Positions 15,395 to 23,961 of a stretch of 44,265 nt of DNA are shown here, piece after piece; the stretch's first letter is position 1, and every line of letters starts with the position of its first letter. A model generated the notes under the pieces. It was given only the letters and a program-made list of their open reading frames with translations. It ran no database searches and had not been told where the DNA came from. The stretch is from contig JBOGFC010000167.1 in assembly GCA_050742155.1 (NCBI GenBank), positions 1 through 44,265 on the forward strand. The letters run 5' to 3'. The stretch comes from JBOGFC01 sp050742155. GTDB taxonomy: Bacteria; Actinomycetota; Acidimicrobiia; Spongiisociales; JALYHC01. Position numbers and translations under genes: made by a program.

Positions 15395-16984
15395 CTACCC
15401 TCCTCGTCGCAGCCGGTCGGTCACATCGATGAAGTCATAGAGGTGCTGCTCGTCGATGAAGACATAGCTCCGGTCCTCGAGAAGGGGCAGCTCCGTCCCG
15501 AAGTAGCGGTCGAAGACGAGGCGGAAGGAGTTGACCGGGGTGATGGTCGGGTAGGGGTCCGGGTCCGCCTCGCCGGGGAGGTAGTAGGCGTTGAGGATAT
15601 TGGTCTTGATGAGGAGCTCCTGGTCGGTGGCCTGCCGCCAGTCGAAGCGCTCCACGTCATGGGCGTAACGGTCCGGGAACGGCCCCTCGTCGCCCTGGAT
15701 GATCACGACCGGGTCTTCCTCCTCCGGCCCGCCCAGGAGCAGCTCGACCAGCTCCTCGATGCGGCGGTTGGTATAGGTGAGCTGCTGCTCGAAGTTGGTG
15801 CCCCGCTCGGCCTTGGGGACGAACTCGCCTTCCCGGGTGAACACATACGGGGGATGAGGCAGCAGGACATGGGCGAAGACGAAGGTGGGCGGGCCCGCCC
15901 GCGCCCTGGCGAGCCGCTCCAGCTGGTCGAACTGGTAGAGAGCGGAGCGGTAGTGGACCTCCCAGTCGTCGAGGTCGGTCTCCACTCCCACCGCATCCAG
16001 CAGGGAGGGGACCACGGTGGACTGGAGGAGCACCGTGGCGAACTCCGACCGGGGGTCGTAGTTGAGGCTCTGGTCGGCGCCCTCGGCCACATCGGTGGGC
16101 CCCCACCAGGAGCCGATGTGCACGTAGCGGTAGCCCCGGCGCTGCAGGAAGCGGCCTACGGCATGATCCTGGAGGAGCCGATCGACCGGCCGCCAGTCGT
16201 CCGAGCCGCTCCCCGCCTCCCGGGTGAGCCGGTCGAGGTAGGTGTAGTTCAGCGAGGCGGCCAAGGAGTGATTGGTCTTTGGGTAGTTGGCGAAGCTCCC
16301 CCCGGCCACGAAGAACCCCCGCTCCTGCAGCCAATCCAGGAAAGCCCGGTTGTCGAGGCCGTAACGCTCCTGCAGCCCCGCCTCGCCCCCGTAGCGGTCG
16401 AAGACCAGGTAGAAGATGTCCCGCCCCGGGTTGCCGGCGGCTGCCGGTCCGGCTGGGGTATCCGCCGGGCTGGCCCCGGCCGGAGCGAACAGGGCCGGTC
16501 CCCGCGCGCCGACCAGGGTGGCCAGGGCGGTGGCCACCAGGATCACGGCCGCCGTGTTGAGGAAGCGGGTCGGGCGGGGAAGATGCCGGCCCAGGCGGCC
16601 GGCCAGGAACCCGATACCGAGCGCCAGCAGCCCCCAGGTCACCAGCAGCGGGGTGCGCCAGGCCGCTCCGATCAGGTCGAGCAGGTGCCCGAACGAGAAC
16701 ACCAGCAGGATCAGCCCCGAGGTCACCAGCGCGCCCCGGTGTGGGCTGCGGAACGCCACCACCCCGCCCACCATCCCCAGCGCCGCCAGGCCCACCACCA
16801 GCGCCAGGGGGACGATCACCTGGCCGGCGGGGACCTGGTCGGCATTGATGGCATACAGGAAGAGGACCGGATAGGCGGCCAGGACCAGTGGATGCCAAGG
16901 GAAGGGGCGCCCCAGCGCTTCTTGCGTGAGAAATGACCCGCCGGCGGTCCGGAACTCACGCAAGTTCGGGAAGGGGCCTCTCAT
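15395..16984 (-). CDS. Membrane-anchored sulfatase-like hydrolase/transferase
   Basis: A 529-residue protein: about five N-terminal membrane segments (residues about 30-165), then a large, probably extracytoplasmic alkaline-phosphatase/sulfatase-fold domain. The domain begins with GRDIFYLVFDRYGGE, where Asp is a metal ligand, continues through YPKTNHSLAASLN (probable nucleophile region), FVFAHVLLPHPPYVF, and IIQGDEGP, where most sulfatases have SDHG. The architecture recalls LTA synthases and phosphoethanolamine or phosphoglycerol transferases, so it may move a headgroup onto a surface polymer rather than cleave sulfate. The start is ATG 16984, overlapping the stop of the methyltransferase gene by ATGA, so the two are translationally coupled. 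The DH-to-DE change and substrate need testing. Confidence 0.8.
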   Translation of the reverse strand: MRGPFPNLREFRTAGGSFLTQEALGRPFPWHPLVLAAYPVLFLYAINADQVPAGQVIVPLALVVGLAALGMVGGVVAFRSPHRGALVTSGLILLVFSFGHLLDLIGAAWRTPLLVTWGLLALGIGFLAGRLGRHLPRPTRFLNTAAVILVATALATLVGARGPALFAPAGASPADTPAGPAAAGNPGRDIFYLVFDRYGGEAGLQERYGLDNRAFLDWLQERGFFVAGGSFANYPKTNHSLAASLNYTYLDRLTREAGSGSDDWRPVDRLLQDHAVGRFLQRRGYRYVHIGSWWGPTDVAEGADQSLNYDPRSEFATVLLQSTVVPSLLDAVGVETDLDDWEVHYRSALYQFDQLERLARARAGPPTFVFAHVLLPHPPYVFTREGEFVPKAERGTNFEQQLTYTNRRIEELVELLLGGPEEEDPVVIIQGDEGPFPDRYAHDVERFDWRQATDQELLIKTNILNAYYLPGEADPDPYPTITPVNSFRLVFDRYFGTELPLLEDRSYVFIDEQHLYDFIDVTDRLRRGG

Positions 16985-18378
16985 CGGGCCCGCAGCAGGT
17001 AGAGGCTGCGCTCCGACTCCTTGATGGGCTCCCGTTCTTCGATGGTGAAGTGGGCCGAGCAGGCCCGCTCGAATCCCTCCTGTCGGTAGGAGGAGAACAC
17101 GTCCTCCCGGTCCGCCAGGAGCAGCTCCACCTTGGGGTCGCTCTTGGGGACGAACTCCACGATCGCCCAATCGGCCAGCTCTCGGAAGAAGGCCGTCACC
17201 CGTTCGAGCGGCACGTTGTTGCCGATGGCCAGGTGGTGCACCAGGGCGAGAGCCATCACCAGCCCGGCCGGCCCTCTCTCCACGAGGGGAGCTCGCTCCC
17301 GGTGCCCCCAGCCGATCCCCGGGCTCGGGTTGGTGAGATCCAGCACCAAGGGCAGGAGGTGGGTCTCCTGCTCGGACCGCACCTGCCGGTAGGCGAGCTC
17401 TACCGTGGCCGGGTCGGCGTCGAAGGCGATCGTGGGGATCCCCCGGCGCGAGGCGAGCCGGCTGAAGCGCCCCACGTTGGCCCCCAGGTCCCAGACCGAA
17501 GAGGGGGCCGCCTCCTCCAGAAAGCCTGCCACCAGCTCCTCCTTGTGAGCCAAGGCATCGTCGGTGTAGCTGTCCCCGGCGTAATACCCGGACCACTCCG
17601 AGGCCCCTCCCCGCCATCCCAGCCCCCCCACCGCTCGCTCCAGGCTCTCCACCAGGCCCTGGAGAGCCCTCAGGGAGAACCGACCCGCACCATGCTTCGT
17701 TTTGGCGCGCGTTTCTCGGGCTCTAGCCCGATGTTTGGGCGCCAAGACCGAGGAGCGGGCGTGGGCGTGCAGATGGAGGAAGAGCGACGGGCGCAGGCGG
17801 GTTCGCCAGGGGAGCAGCGAGGCGGCCAGGTCGAGGGGAACACCGTCGATGTACACACCTGAGAGCCGGCCCAGGCGGAGGTCCCGGTAGGCCAGCAGGG
17901 CCAACGGGGCCAGGAAGTGCTGGCAGAACTGCCGGTAAGCCACCCAGGGCTCTCCCTCCCGCAGCCGTTCGAAGCTGAGCGTGTCGATCAAGACCGGCTT
18001 CCCACCGGCGAACTGCACGTTGTAGGCGCTGGCATCCCGAAGGGACATCCCGTGGGCCAGGGCGACCCGCTGGGCCTCCAGGGTGGCCAGGCCGGCATCG
18101 CGGAGCTGCGAGAAGCACCACTCGTAGGGGTAGGAGAGGAACCCCACCCGGTCGGGCCGCACCACCACCAGGGCGTCGCCCTCGAGCGGCTGCACGTCCG
18201 GTACCTCCTGGTGGCGGACCAGGAGGCCCTGCTCGGTGAGCGCCGAGTAGAGCCCGGAGCCCATCAGCGCCTGGTAGTCGGCCCGGTAGACCTGGTTGAC
18301 CTGCCGGTAGAGGACGCCCTCCCGGAGGAAGACCCGCCCGGCCGGGTCCCGGAAGGAACCCGCCACCGCCTCGGTCAT
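16981..18378 (-). CDS. SAM-dependent methyltransferase with kinase-like N-terminal half
   Basis: A 465-residue two-part protein. The C-terminal half (from about residue 290) is a class I methyltransferase: SAM motif I VWDLGANVGRFS, acidic AFDADP after strand 2, and LALVHHLAIGNNVP. The N-terminal half contains LRDASAYNVQF followed by PVLIDTLSFE; Asp115 to Asn120 and the later Asp132 copy the spacing of the kinase catalytic loop (DxxxxN) and metal-binding Asp. Similar proteins are often annotated as NoeA-like methyltransferases. The link between halves, residues 207-225, is encoded by a 53-base palindromic repeat also found at 29749. The gene starts in a TGATG overlap with the small membrane protein and ends in an ATGA overlap with the sulfatase-like gene. 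The role is unknown; modification of a surface glycan or lipid is an inference from context. Confidence 0.78.
   Translation of the reverse strand: MTEAVAGSFRDPAGRVFLREGVLYRQVNQVYRADYQALMGSGLYSALTEQGLLVRHQEVPDVQPLEGDALVVVRPDRVGFLSYPYEWCFSQLRDAGLATLEAQRVALAHGMSLRDASAYNVQFAGGKPVLIDTLSFERLREGEPWVAYRQFCQHFLAPLALLAYRDLRLGRLSGVYIDGVPLDLAASLLPWRTRLRPSLFLHLHAHARSSVLAPKHRARARETRAKTKHGAGRFSLRALQGLVESLERAVGGLGWRGGASEWSGYYAGDSYTDDALAHKEELVAGFLEEAAPSSVWDLGANVGRFSRLASRRGIPTIAFDADPATVELAYRQVRSEQETHLLPLVLDLTNPSPGIGWGHRERAPLVERGPAGLVMALALVHHLAIGNNVPLERVTAFFRELADWAIVEFVPKSDPKVELLLADREDVFSSYRQEGFERACSAHFTIEEREPIKESERSLYLLRAR
17698..17750 (-). repeat. 53-base palindromic repeat, copy inside the methyltransferase gene
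   Basis: On the minus strand this segment is 45/53 identical by eye to 29749-29801. Outer arms TTGGCGC / GCGCGCCAA and inner arms TCGGGCT / AGCCCGA make it a long imperfect palindrome. It is read through in frame and encodes a basic linker (PKHRARARETRAKTK). Confidence 0.7.
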
Positions 18379-18527
18379 CAGCCCTTGCGGAATCGGGCGG
18401 CTACGAAGTCCCGGATGCGCCGCCAGTAGGCACGCATGGTGACCGCCGCCGCCAGGAGGAACCCGATCAGGACCTGGAAGACGTAGCTGCCGGAGCCCGG
18501 GTCGATGTAGGCGATGAGGCGTCTCAC
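18378..18527 (-). CDS. Small membrane protein, 49 residues, with IDPGSGS motif
   Basis: Single-span membrane protein starting with GTG at 18527. The sequence opens with a short basic segment, then AYIDPGSGSYVFQ, a hydrophobic helix (VLIGFLLAAAVTM), and a basic tail beginning RAYWRRIRDF. Small proteins with this 'YxDPGxGS - helix - YWRRI' layout recur beside sulfatase-like and methyltransferase genes; I recall the pattern but cannot name a function. It is locked into the operon: the GTG overlaps the M20 peptidase stop (GTGA), and its own stop overlaps the methyltransferase start (TGATG). Coding is supported by this tight fit and by the family-like motif. It may help dock or assemble the two neighbouring enzymes at the membrane. 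Confidence 0.82.
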   Translation of the reverse strand: MRRLIAYIDPGSGSYVFQVLIGFLLAAAVTMRAYWRRIRDFVAARFRKG

Positions 18528-20011
18528 GGGCCTGACAGTGTACCGGGGGCAGGCTCCAACGAACCGGCGCCCCGCACGAACCCCTCATAGAAGCGAGCCA
18601 GCGCGCCGCAATCGTCGAGGCGGATTCGCTCGTTGGTGCCGTGCACCCGCTGGCGGTCCTCCGGCAACCAGCGGAAGGGGGCGAACCGGTAGACGTGCTC
18701 GGCCAGCGGGGCATAGTGGCGAGAGTCGGTCATCCCGGTGAGCGTCCAGGGAGCCACCACCGCCTCGGGGAACACCTTCCCGATGGCCAGCGCCAGGGCG
18801 GCGAAGGCGGCCGATCCGGTGCTGGACTCCCGGGCCGGCTCCACGGGCGGGAACTCGGTGAGCGGGGCCACCTCCACCCGCGGGTCCCTGACCACGTCCC
18901 GTATGTGCCGGAGGATCGAGGCCACGCTGTCGCCCGGGAGGATCCGGAAGTTGACCACCGCCCGGGCTCGGCGGGGTAAGACATTCTGCTTCACTCCGCC
19001 CTGGATCATGGTGACGGCGGTGGTGGAGCGGATCAGGGCATTGGACATCGGATTGCGGGTCAGGCGGCGCTCGAGGAGCGGTCCGAGCAACCCGGCGTTG
19101 GAGACCACCGCCCTCGTCAGGAGCGGCATCTCCGGGGCCACCACCGCCAACAGCTTCTGGATGGCCCCCAGGCGGGACGGCAGGGGCCGGCGCTCCAGGC
19201 GAGCCACCGCGGCCGCCACGATGCCCACCGCCGTCTGCGGCGGCGGGGCCGACGAGTGACCGCCTTGGCCCTCGGCGGAGAGCTCCACGGTGAGGAAGCC
19301 CTTCTCGGCCGTTCCCACCATGGCCACCGGCCTTCGCACGCCCGGAATGATGCCGTCGGCCACGAAGCCGCCTTCGTCGAGCACCAGCTCCAGGGACACT
19401 CCCCGGGAGGCCAGCAGTTCGGCGATGGCCTTGGCGCCGGTCAGCCCCCCGATCTCTTCGTCGTGCCCAAACGCCAGGAAGACGGTCCGGTCGGGCTGAA
19501 AGCCCTCTCCCACCAGCCGTTCGACTCCCTCGAAGATCCCCACCACCGAGGCCTTGTCGTCCATCGCCCCCCGGCCCCACAGGTAGCCGGCGGAGCGCTC
19601 GGCGGCGAAGGGCGGATGCTCCCACTCCCCCTCGGTGCCGGGCTCGATGGGCACCACGTCCAGATGGGCCATGAGCAAGATGGGCTTGCGGTCCTCGCCG
19701 CTCCCCCGCCAGGTGTAGAGGAGGCTGTGGTCGGCCACCACCTCCCTCTCCAGGGCCCCGTGGACCTTGGGGTACGCGCCCTGCAGCCAGGCATGCAGGG
19801 CGCGGAAGGCCTCGGCGTTGGTGGGACGGTCGTCGTAGGAGACGGTCTCGAAGCGGACCAGCTCGGCCAGCCGGTCGGCCACCGCCTCGTCCTCGGGGGT
19901 GGGCAGGCCGGGAGGAATCGTCGAAGGGCGCCGGGATCGGAGCACCCGGCGCACGCCGGCCAGGGTCGCCACCGCCGCTCCGAGTATCGAGAGGTTCTTG
20001 AGCCTCACCAT
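18524..20011 (-). CDS. M20 family metallopeptidase, carboxypeptidase S / PM20D1-like
   Basis: A 495-residue zinc-dependent peptidase or amidohydrolase with an N-terminal hydrophobic segment (LSILGAAVATLAGV) that could anchor it in the membrane. Zinc ligands are visible: His in LMAHLDVVP, the bridging Asp in GRGAMDDKAS, Glu pair in GHDEEIGG, Asp in LDEGGFV, and a late His in RVHGTNERI. The long chain and motif order match carboxypeptidase S and mammalian PM20D1, which cleave or form N-acyl amino acids. It is the first gene of a coupled four-gene operon, with a TAGGCT box 6 bases before the ATG. Whether its product is chemically linked to the methyltransferase/sulfatase genes is open. Confidence 0.88.
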   Translation of the reverse strand: MVRLKNLSILGAAVATLAGVRRVLRSRRPSTIPPGLPTPEDEAVADRLAELVRFETVSYDDRPTNAEAFRALHAWLQGAYPKVHGALEREVVADHSLLYTWRGSGEDRKPILLMAHLDVVPIEPGTEGEWEHPPFAAERSAGYLWGRGAMDDKASVVGIFEGVERLVGEGFQPDRTVFLAFGHDEEIGGLTGAKAIAELLASRGVSLELVLDEGGFVADGIIPGVRRPVAMVGTAEKGFLTVELSAEGQGGHSSAPPPQTAVGIVAAAVARLERRPLPSRLGAIQKLLAVVAPEMPLLTRAVVSNAGLLGPLLERRLTRNPMSNALIRSTTAVTMIQGGVKQNVLPRRARAVVNFRILPGDSVASILRHIRDVVRDPRVEVAPLTEFPPVEPARESSTGSAAFAALALAIGKVFPEAVVAPWTLTGMTDSRHYAPLAEHVYRFAPFRWLPEDRQRVHGTNERIRLDDCGALARFYEGFVRGAGSLEPAPGTLSGP

Positions 20012-20017
20012 TGGCTC

Positions 20018-20023
20018 AGCCTA
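20018..20023 (-). promoter_or_regulatory. -10 element of the M20-methyltransferase-sulfatase operon, leaderless type
   Basis: TAGGCT on the minus strand lies 6 bases before the ATG at 20011. Confidence 0.4.
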
Positions 20024-20040
20024 GACAGGACCCAAGGCTC

Positions 20041-20046
20041 TAGCCT
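20041..20046 (+). promoter_or_regulatory. -10 element of the MFS gene at 20055, leaderless type
   Basis: TAGCCT lies 8 bases before the ATG at 20055. It is divergent from the M20 operon promoter, 17 bases away. Confidence 0.4.
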
Positions 20047-20054
20047 GCCCGCCC

Positions 20055-21248
20055 ATGCCGGTCACCCGCGCGAGAGGGCCCTCACTGCTCGTCTGGGGCC
20101 TGGGTGCCACCGTCATCGTGGGCTTCGGCGCCCTGCTCTATGGGTTCTCGGTGCTGGTCACCGACCAGGCGGCCGGAGCGGAGTTCTCCACCACGGTGCT
20201 CTCGGGGGCCTTCGGTGGGGCGGTGCTGACCGGGGGGCTGGCCGGCATCTTTGTGGGACGGTGGGCCGATCGCCGGGGGGTGCGAAGCATCGTGGCCATC
20301 GGCTCGCTGGCGGCCCTGGTCGGGATGGCCGGCTTCGCCTGGGCGCGGCAGCCATGGCAGGTGCTGGCCGCCTGGTGGCTGGTGCTGGGGCCGGCCGGCG
20401 CCATGGTCCTGTACGACCCGGCCTTCGTGGCCCTCGACCAGTGGTTCCCGCGTGCCGAGCGGATCAGGGGCATCGCCGCCCTGACCTTCCTGGGCGGCCT
20501 GTCCGGGCCCATCTACCTCCCTGCCACCAGCGCCCTGGTCAGGTCACTGGGCTGGCGTCCCACGGCGCTGATCCTGGGCGGGGCGGTAGCGGCGGTGGGC
20601 CTGCTCACCGCGCTGGTGGCCATCCCGCCCGGTCGGCCGCTCCGGGAGGAGACAGAGGGTGTGGCCCGACCGATCAGGCACCTGATCGCCGACCGCCGCT
20701 TCATTCTGTTCACCGCGGCCTCTTTCCTCGTCTACGGAACGCTCGAGGCGGTCCTGGTTCACCGGGTGGCCCGCTTCGAGGAGAGTGGGTTCCCGGTGGC
20801 CTCCGTGGCCGCCTGGGCGGCGCTGGCCGGGATCCTCAGCTTCCCGGGCCGCTACCTGCTCCCGCGCCTGGCCATCCGGGTACAGGGCACCCGGCTCTTC
20901 GCCCTCACGCTGGTGGTGATGGCGGCCTCGCTGGGCCTGGCGGTCCGGGGCAGCGCCACCTGGGAGATGGTGGCCCATTTCCTGGCTTTCGGGCTGGTAT
21001 TCGGCTCGGTGATCCCCCTTCGGGCGGTGGTCATGAGCGACTGGTTCTCGGGAGCCGCCTTCGGCCGGGTGATGGGGGCACAGATGGCCGGGATCGCAGT
21101 GTTTCGGGCCATCGCCCCTGCGGTGACCGGGGCGCTGCGGGACGCGCAGGGCAGCTATCTGGTCCCGATGGCGCTCCTCACCGCGAGCGTGGCGGTGGCG
21201 GCGGCGCTGATGCTGGCGGCGGAGGCCCGGGGGACGCAGCCTCGGTAG
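20055..21248 (+). CDS. MFS transporter, monocarboxylate/OFA-like
   Basis: A 397-residue carrier with about 12 hydrophobic segments. The loop VGRWADRRGVRSIV after helix 2 is the MFS motif A. The C-terminal half (VIPLRAVVMSDWFSGAAFGRVMG) resembles the oxalate/formate and monocarboxylate branch, in which a carboxylate substrate is common. The gene directly precedes pyruvate phosphate dikinase, which makes a C3 acid a reasonable but unproven substrate. The start is ATG 20055 with a TAGCCT box 8 bases upstream and no Shine-Dalgarno. The stop at 21246-21248 overlaps the -10-like box of the next gene. Confidence 0.8.
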   Translation: MPVTRARGPSLLVWGLGATVIVGFGALLYGFSVLVTDQAAGAEFSTTVLSGAFGGAVLTGGLAGIFVGRWADRRGVRSIVAIGSLAALVGMAGFAWARQPWQVLAAWWLVLGPAGAMVLYDPAFVALDQWFPRAERIRGIAALTFLGGLSGPIYLPATSALVRSLGWRPTALILGGAVAAVGLLTALVAIPPGRPLREETEGVARPIRHLIADRRFILFTAASFLVYGTLEAVLVHRVARFEESGFPVASVAAWAALAGILSFPGRYLLPRLAIRVQGTRLFALTLVVMAASLGLAVRGSATWEMVAHFLAFGLVFGSVIPLRAVVMSDWFSGAAFGRVMGAQMAGIAVFRAIAPAVTGALRDAQGSYLVPMALLTASVAVAAALMLAAEARGTQPR

Positions 21249-21251
21249 GAT
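21246..21251 (+). promoter_or_regulatory. -10-like element of ppdK
   Basis: TAGGAT includes the TAG stop of the MFS gene and lies 22 bases before the GTG start; GAGAGGAG (21261-21268) serves as ribosome binding site. Confidence 0.35.
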
Positions 21252-21273
21252 GCCCGAGGCGAGAGGAGATCCG

Positions 21274-23955
21274 GTGAGCGAGAAATGGGTGCTCTCCTTC
21301 GAGGAGGGCGGCAAGGAGATGGTGGACCTGCTCGGTGGGAAGGGGGCCGGGCTGGCCGAGATGACCACCGCCGGCCTTCCGGTGCCTCCCGGCTTCGTCA
21401 TCACCACTGAGGCCTGTCGCGCCTACAACGAGAACGACAAGCTCTTCCCGGAGGGCCTCTGGGCGCAAGTCCAGAAGGCCCTCGAGGCGGTGGAAGCCAA
21501 GACCGGCAAATCGTTCGGCGACTCCTCAGACCCGTTGCTCGTCTCGGTCCGGTCCGGGGCGCCGGTCTCCATGCCGGGGATGATGGACACGGTCTTGAAC
21601 CTGGGGCTCAACGCCAAGACTCTCCAAGGCCTGGCCGAGCTGACGGGAGACGAGCGTTTCGCCTGGGATGCCTACCGCCGCTTCGTGCAGATGTTCGGCG
21701 ACATCGTCCTCGGCGTGCCGGGCGGCCGACTGGGGCAGGCGGTGGAGCAGGCCCGGCACCGGGCCGGGGTGGAATCGGACGCCGAGCTGGGGCTCGAGCA
21801 GCTGCAGGGCCTGGTCGACCGCCTGAAGGAGATCATCCTGGGCCACTCCCGACAAGAGGTCCCGGACGATCCGGAGGAGCAGCTCCGCCAGGCCATCGGG
21901 GCGGTCTTCGACTCCTGGAACAACCGCCGGGCGCGCGACTACCGGCGCATCAACGGCATCTCGGACGATCTGGGCACCGCGGTCAACGTACAGTCGATGG
22001 TGTTCGGCAACGCCGGGGCCGACTCCGGCACCGGGGTGGCCTTCACCCGTAACCCTACGAGCGGGGAACCCGTTCTCTACGGGGAGTTCCTCGACAACGC
22101 CCAGGGCGAGGACGTGGTGGCCGGCCTCCGCACCCCACTCGAGATCGGGCACATGGCCAGAGTGATGCCCGAGATCTACGAGCAGCTCGCCGGGATCGCC
22201 CGCCGGCTGGAGGCCCACTACCGGGACATGCAGGACGTCGAGTTCACGGTGGAGCGAGGCCGCCTGTGGATGCTCCAGACCCGGCGGGGAAAGCGAACCG
22301 GGCGGGCCGCCATCCGCATCGCGGTGGACATGGTGGACGAGGGGGTGATCTCCAAGGAGGAGGGGGTGGAGCGGGTCACCCCCATCCAGCTCGAGCAGCT
22401 CCTCCACCGGATCGTCGACCCCGAGGCCGAGTTCCAGGTGCTGGCCACCGGCCTCCCCGCCTCACCGGGGGCGGCCTCCGGACGGGCGGTGTTCGATGCC
22501 GATGAGGCCGAGCGTCTGGCCGGGGAGGGCGAGGACGTGATCCTGGTCCGCCATGAGACCAGCCCGGACGACTATCACGGCATGGTGGCCGCCCAGGCCA
22601 TCGTCACCGCCCGCGGGGGGGTCACCTCGCATGCGGCGGTGGTGGCCCGCGGAATGGGCAAATGCTGCGTCGTGGGGGCTGAGGGCCTCCAGATCGACTA
22701 CGGCCAGCAGCTCTTCTCGGCCGATGGGGTGGTGGTCCACCAGGGCGAGTGGCTCACCGTCAACGGCAACACCGGGGAGGTGCTGTCCGGTCGGGTGGCC
22801 ACCATCGAGCCGGAGCTCGACGAGTACTTCGACCGCCTGATGAGCTGGGCCGACGAGCTGCGAACCCTCGGGGTGCGGGCCAACGCCGACACGCCGCAAG
22901 ACGCCCAGTCATCCCGCCGGCTGGGGGCCGAGGGGATCGGCTTGTGCCGCACCGAGCACATGTTCTTCGAGGGGGACCGCATCGAGACGATGCGGGAGAT
23001 GATCATGGCCCCCAACCCCGGCGCCCGCACCGAGGCACTGGCCAAGCTCGAGCCGCTCCAAACGCGCGACTTCGAGGGGATCTTCGAAGCGATGAACGGT
23101 TTCCCGGTCACCATCCGTCTTCTGGACCCGCCCCTCCACGAGTTCCTCCCCCGGCGGGACGAGACCGTGTTGCGCATCGCCGATCTCAAGCTGCATCTGC
23201 GGGAAGCCGCCAGCCTCGAAGAGATCGACCGCTTCCTCGACCAGGTCAACGCCGAGGAAGCCATCCTGGCCCAGATCGAGCGGTTGGCCGAGGCCAACCC
23301 GATGCTGGGACACCGGGGCTGCCGGCTGGGCATCGCCTACCCGGCCATCACCGAGATGCAGGCCCGGGCCATTTTCACCGCGGCGGTCAATTGTCGGGAG
23401 CGAGGCATCACGGTGGTTCCCGAGGTGATGATCCCGCTGGTGGCCTATCCGGAGGAGCTCGGTCATCAGGAGGAGATCGTCCGCCGGGTGGCCGAGGAGG
23501 TGTTCGGCGAGCATGGGACTCGGGTCGACTACACGGTCGGGACGATGATTGAGCTGCCCCGCGCCTGCCTGGTGGCCGACCGGCTGGCGGAGTCGGCCGA
23601 GTTCTTCTCTTTCGGGACCAACGACCTCACCCAGACCACGGTCGGCTTGAGCCGGGACGACAGCGGTCGTTTCCTCCCCGCCTACGTGGAGCGGGGGTTC
23701 CTGGATGCCGACCCGTTCCAGACCCTCGACCAGGAGGGGGTCGGCCAGCTGGTGCTGATGGGAGTGGAGCGAGGCCGCTCCGCCCGCCCGGAGCTCAAGG
23801 TGGGGATCTGTGGGGAGCACGGAGGAGATCCGGCCTCCATCGAGTTCTGCCATCGGGTAGGGCTCGACTACGTGAGCTGCTCCACCTATCGGGTACCGGT
23901 GGCCCGGCTGGCCGCCGCCCACGCGGCCCTGGGCGTCTCCACGAAAGAGGACTGA
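21274..23955 (+). CDS. ppdK: Pyruvate, phosphate dikinase
   Basis: Cytoplasmic enzyme that interconverts pyruvate, ATP and phosphate with PEP, AMP and pyrophosphate. The 893-residue chain has the full family length. The nucleotide-binding domain opens with LLGGKGAGLAEM; the swivelling phosphohistidine domain carries GGVTSHAAVVARGMGK with His453; the C-terminal PEP/pyruvate barrel has LCRTEHMFF, FGTNDLTQTT and GICGEHGGDP with Cys846. I chose GTG 21274 (MSEKWVLSFEEG), which has a good ribosome binding site six bases upstream, over the ATG at 21250. The regulatory protein PDRP is not in the window. It probably serves gluconeogenesis or pyrophosphate-linked glycolysis. Confidence 0.96.
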   Translation: MSEKWVLSFEEGGKEMVDLLGGKGAGLAEMTTAGLPVPPGFVITTEACRAYNENDKLFPEGLWAQVQKALEAVEAKTGKSFGDSSDPLLVSVRSGAPVSMPGMMDTVLNLGLNAKTLQGLAELTGDERFAWDAYRRFVQMFGDIVLGVPGGRLGQAVEQARHRAGVESDAELGLEQLQGLVDRLKEIILGHSRQEVPDDPEEQLRQAIGAVFDSWNNRRARDYRRINGISDDLGTAVNVQSMVFGNAGADSGTGVAFTRNPTSGEPVLYGEFLDNAQGEDVVAGLRTPLEIGHMARVMPEIYEQLAGIARRLEAHYRDMQDVEFTVERGRLWMLQTRRGKRTGRAAIRIAVDMVDEGVISKEEGVERVTPIQLEQLLHRIVDPEAEFQVLATGLPASPGAASGRAVFDADEAERLAGEGEDVILVRHETSPDDYHGMVAAQAIVTARGGVTSHAAVVARGMGKCCVVGAEGLQIDYGQQLFSADGVVVHQGEWLTVNGNTGEVLSGRVATIEPELDEYFDRLMSWADELRTLGVRANADTPQDAQSSRRLGAEGIGLCRTEHMFFEGDRIETMREMIMAPNPGARTEALAKLEPLQTRDFEGIFEAMNGFPVTIRLLDPPLHEFLPRRDETVLRIADLKLHLREAASLEEIDRFLDQVNAEEAILAQIERLAEANPMLGHRGCRLGIAYPAITEMQARAIFTAAVNCRERGITVVPEVMIPLVAYPEELGHQEEIVRRVAEEVFGEHGTRVDYTVGTMIELPRACLVADRLAESAEFFSFGTNDLTQTTVGLSRDDSGRFLPAYVERGFLDADPFQTLDQEGVGQLVLMGVERGRSARPELKVGICGEHGGDPASIEFCHRVGLDYVSCSTYRVPVARLAAAHAALGVSTKED

Positions 23956-23961
23956 CCCCCC

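Noticed and set aside
19256..21277. A 673-codon plus-strand frame spanning the M20 and MFS genes
   Set aside because: It runs antisense through one gene and out of frame through another; both of those have intact active-site or membrane motifs.
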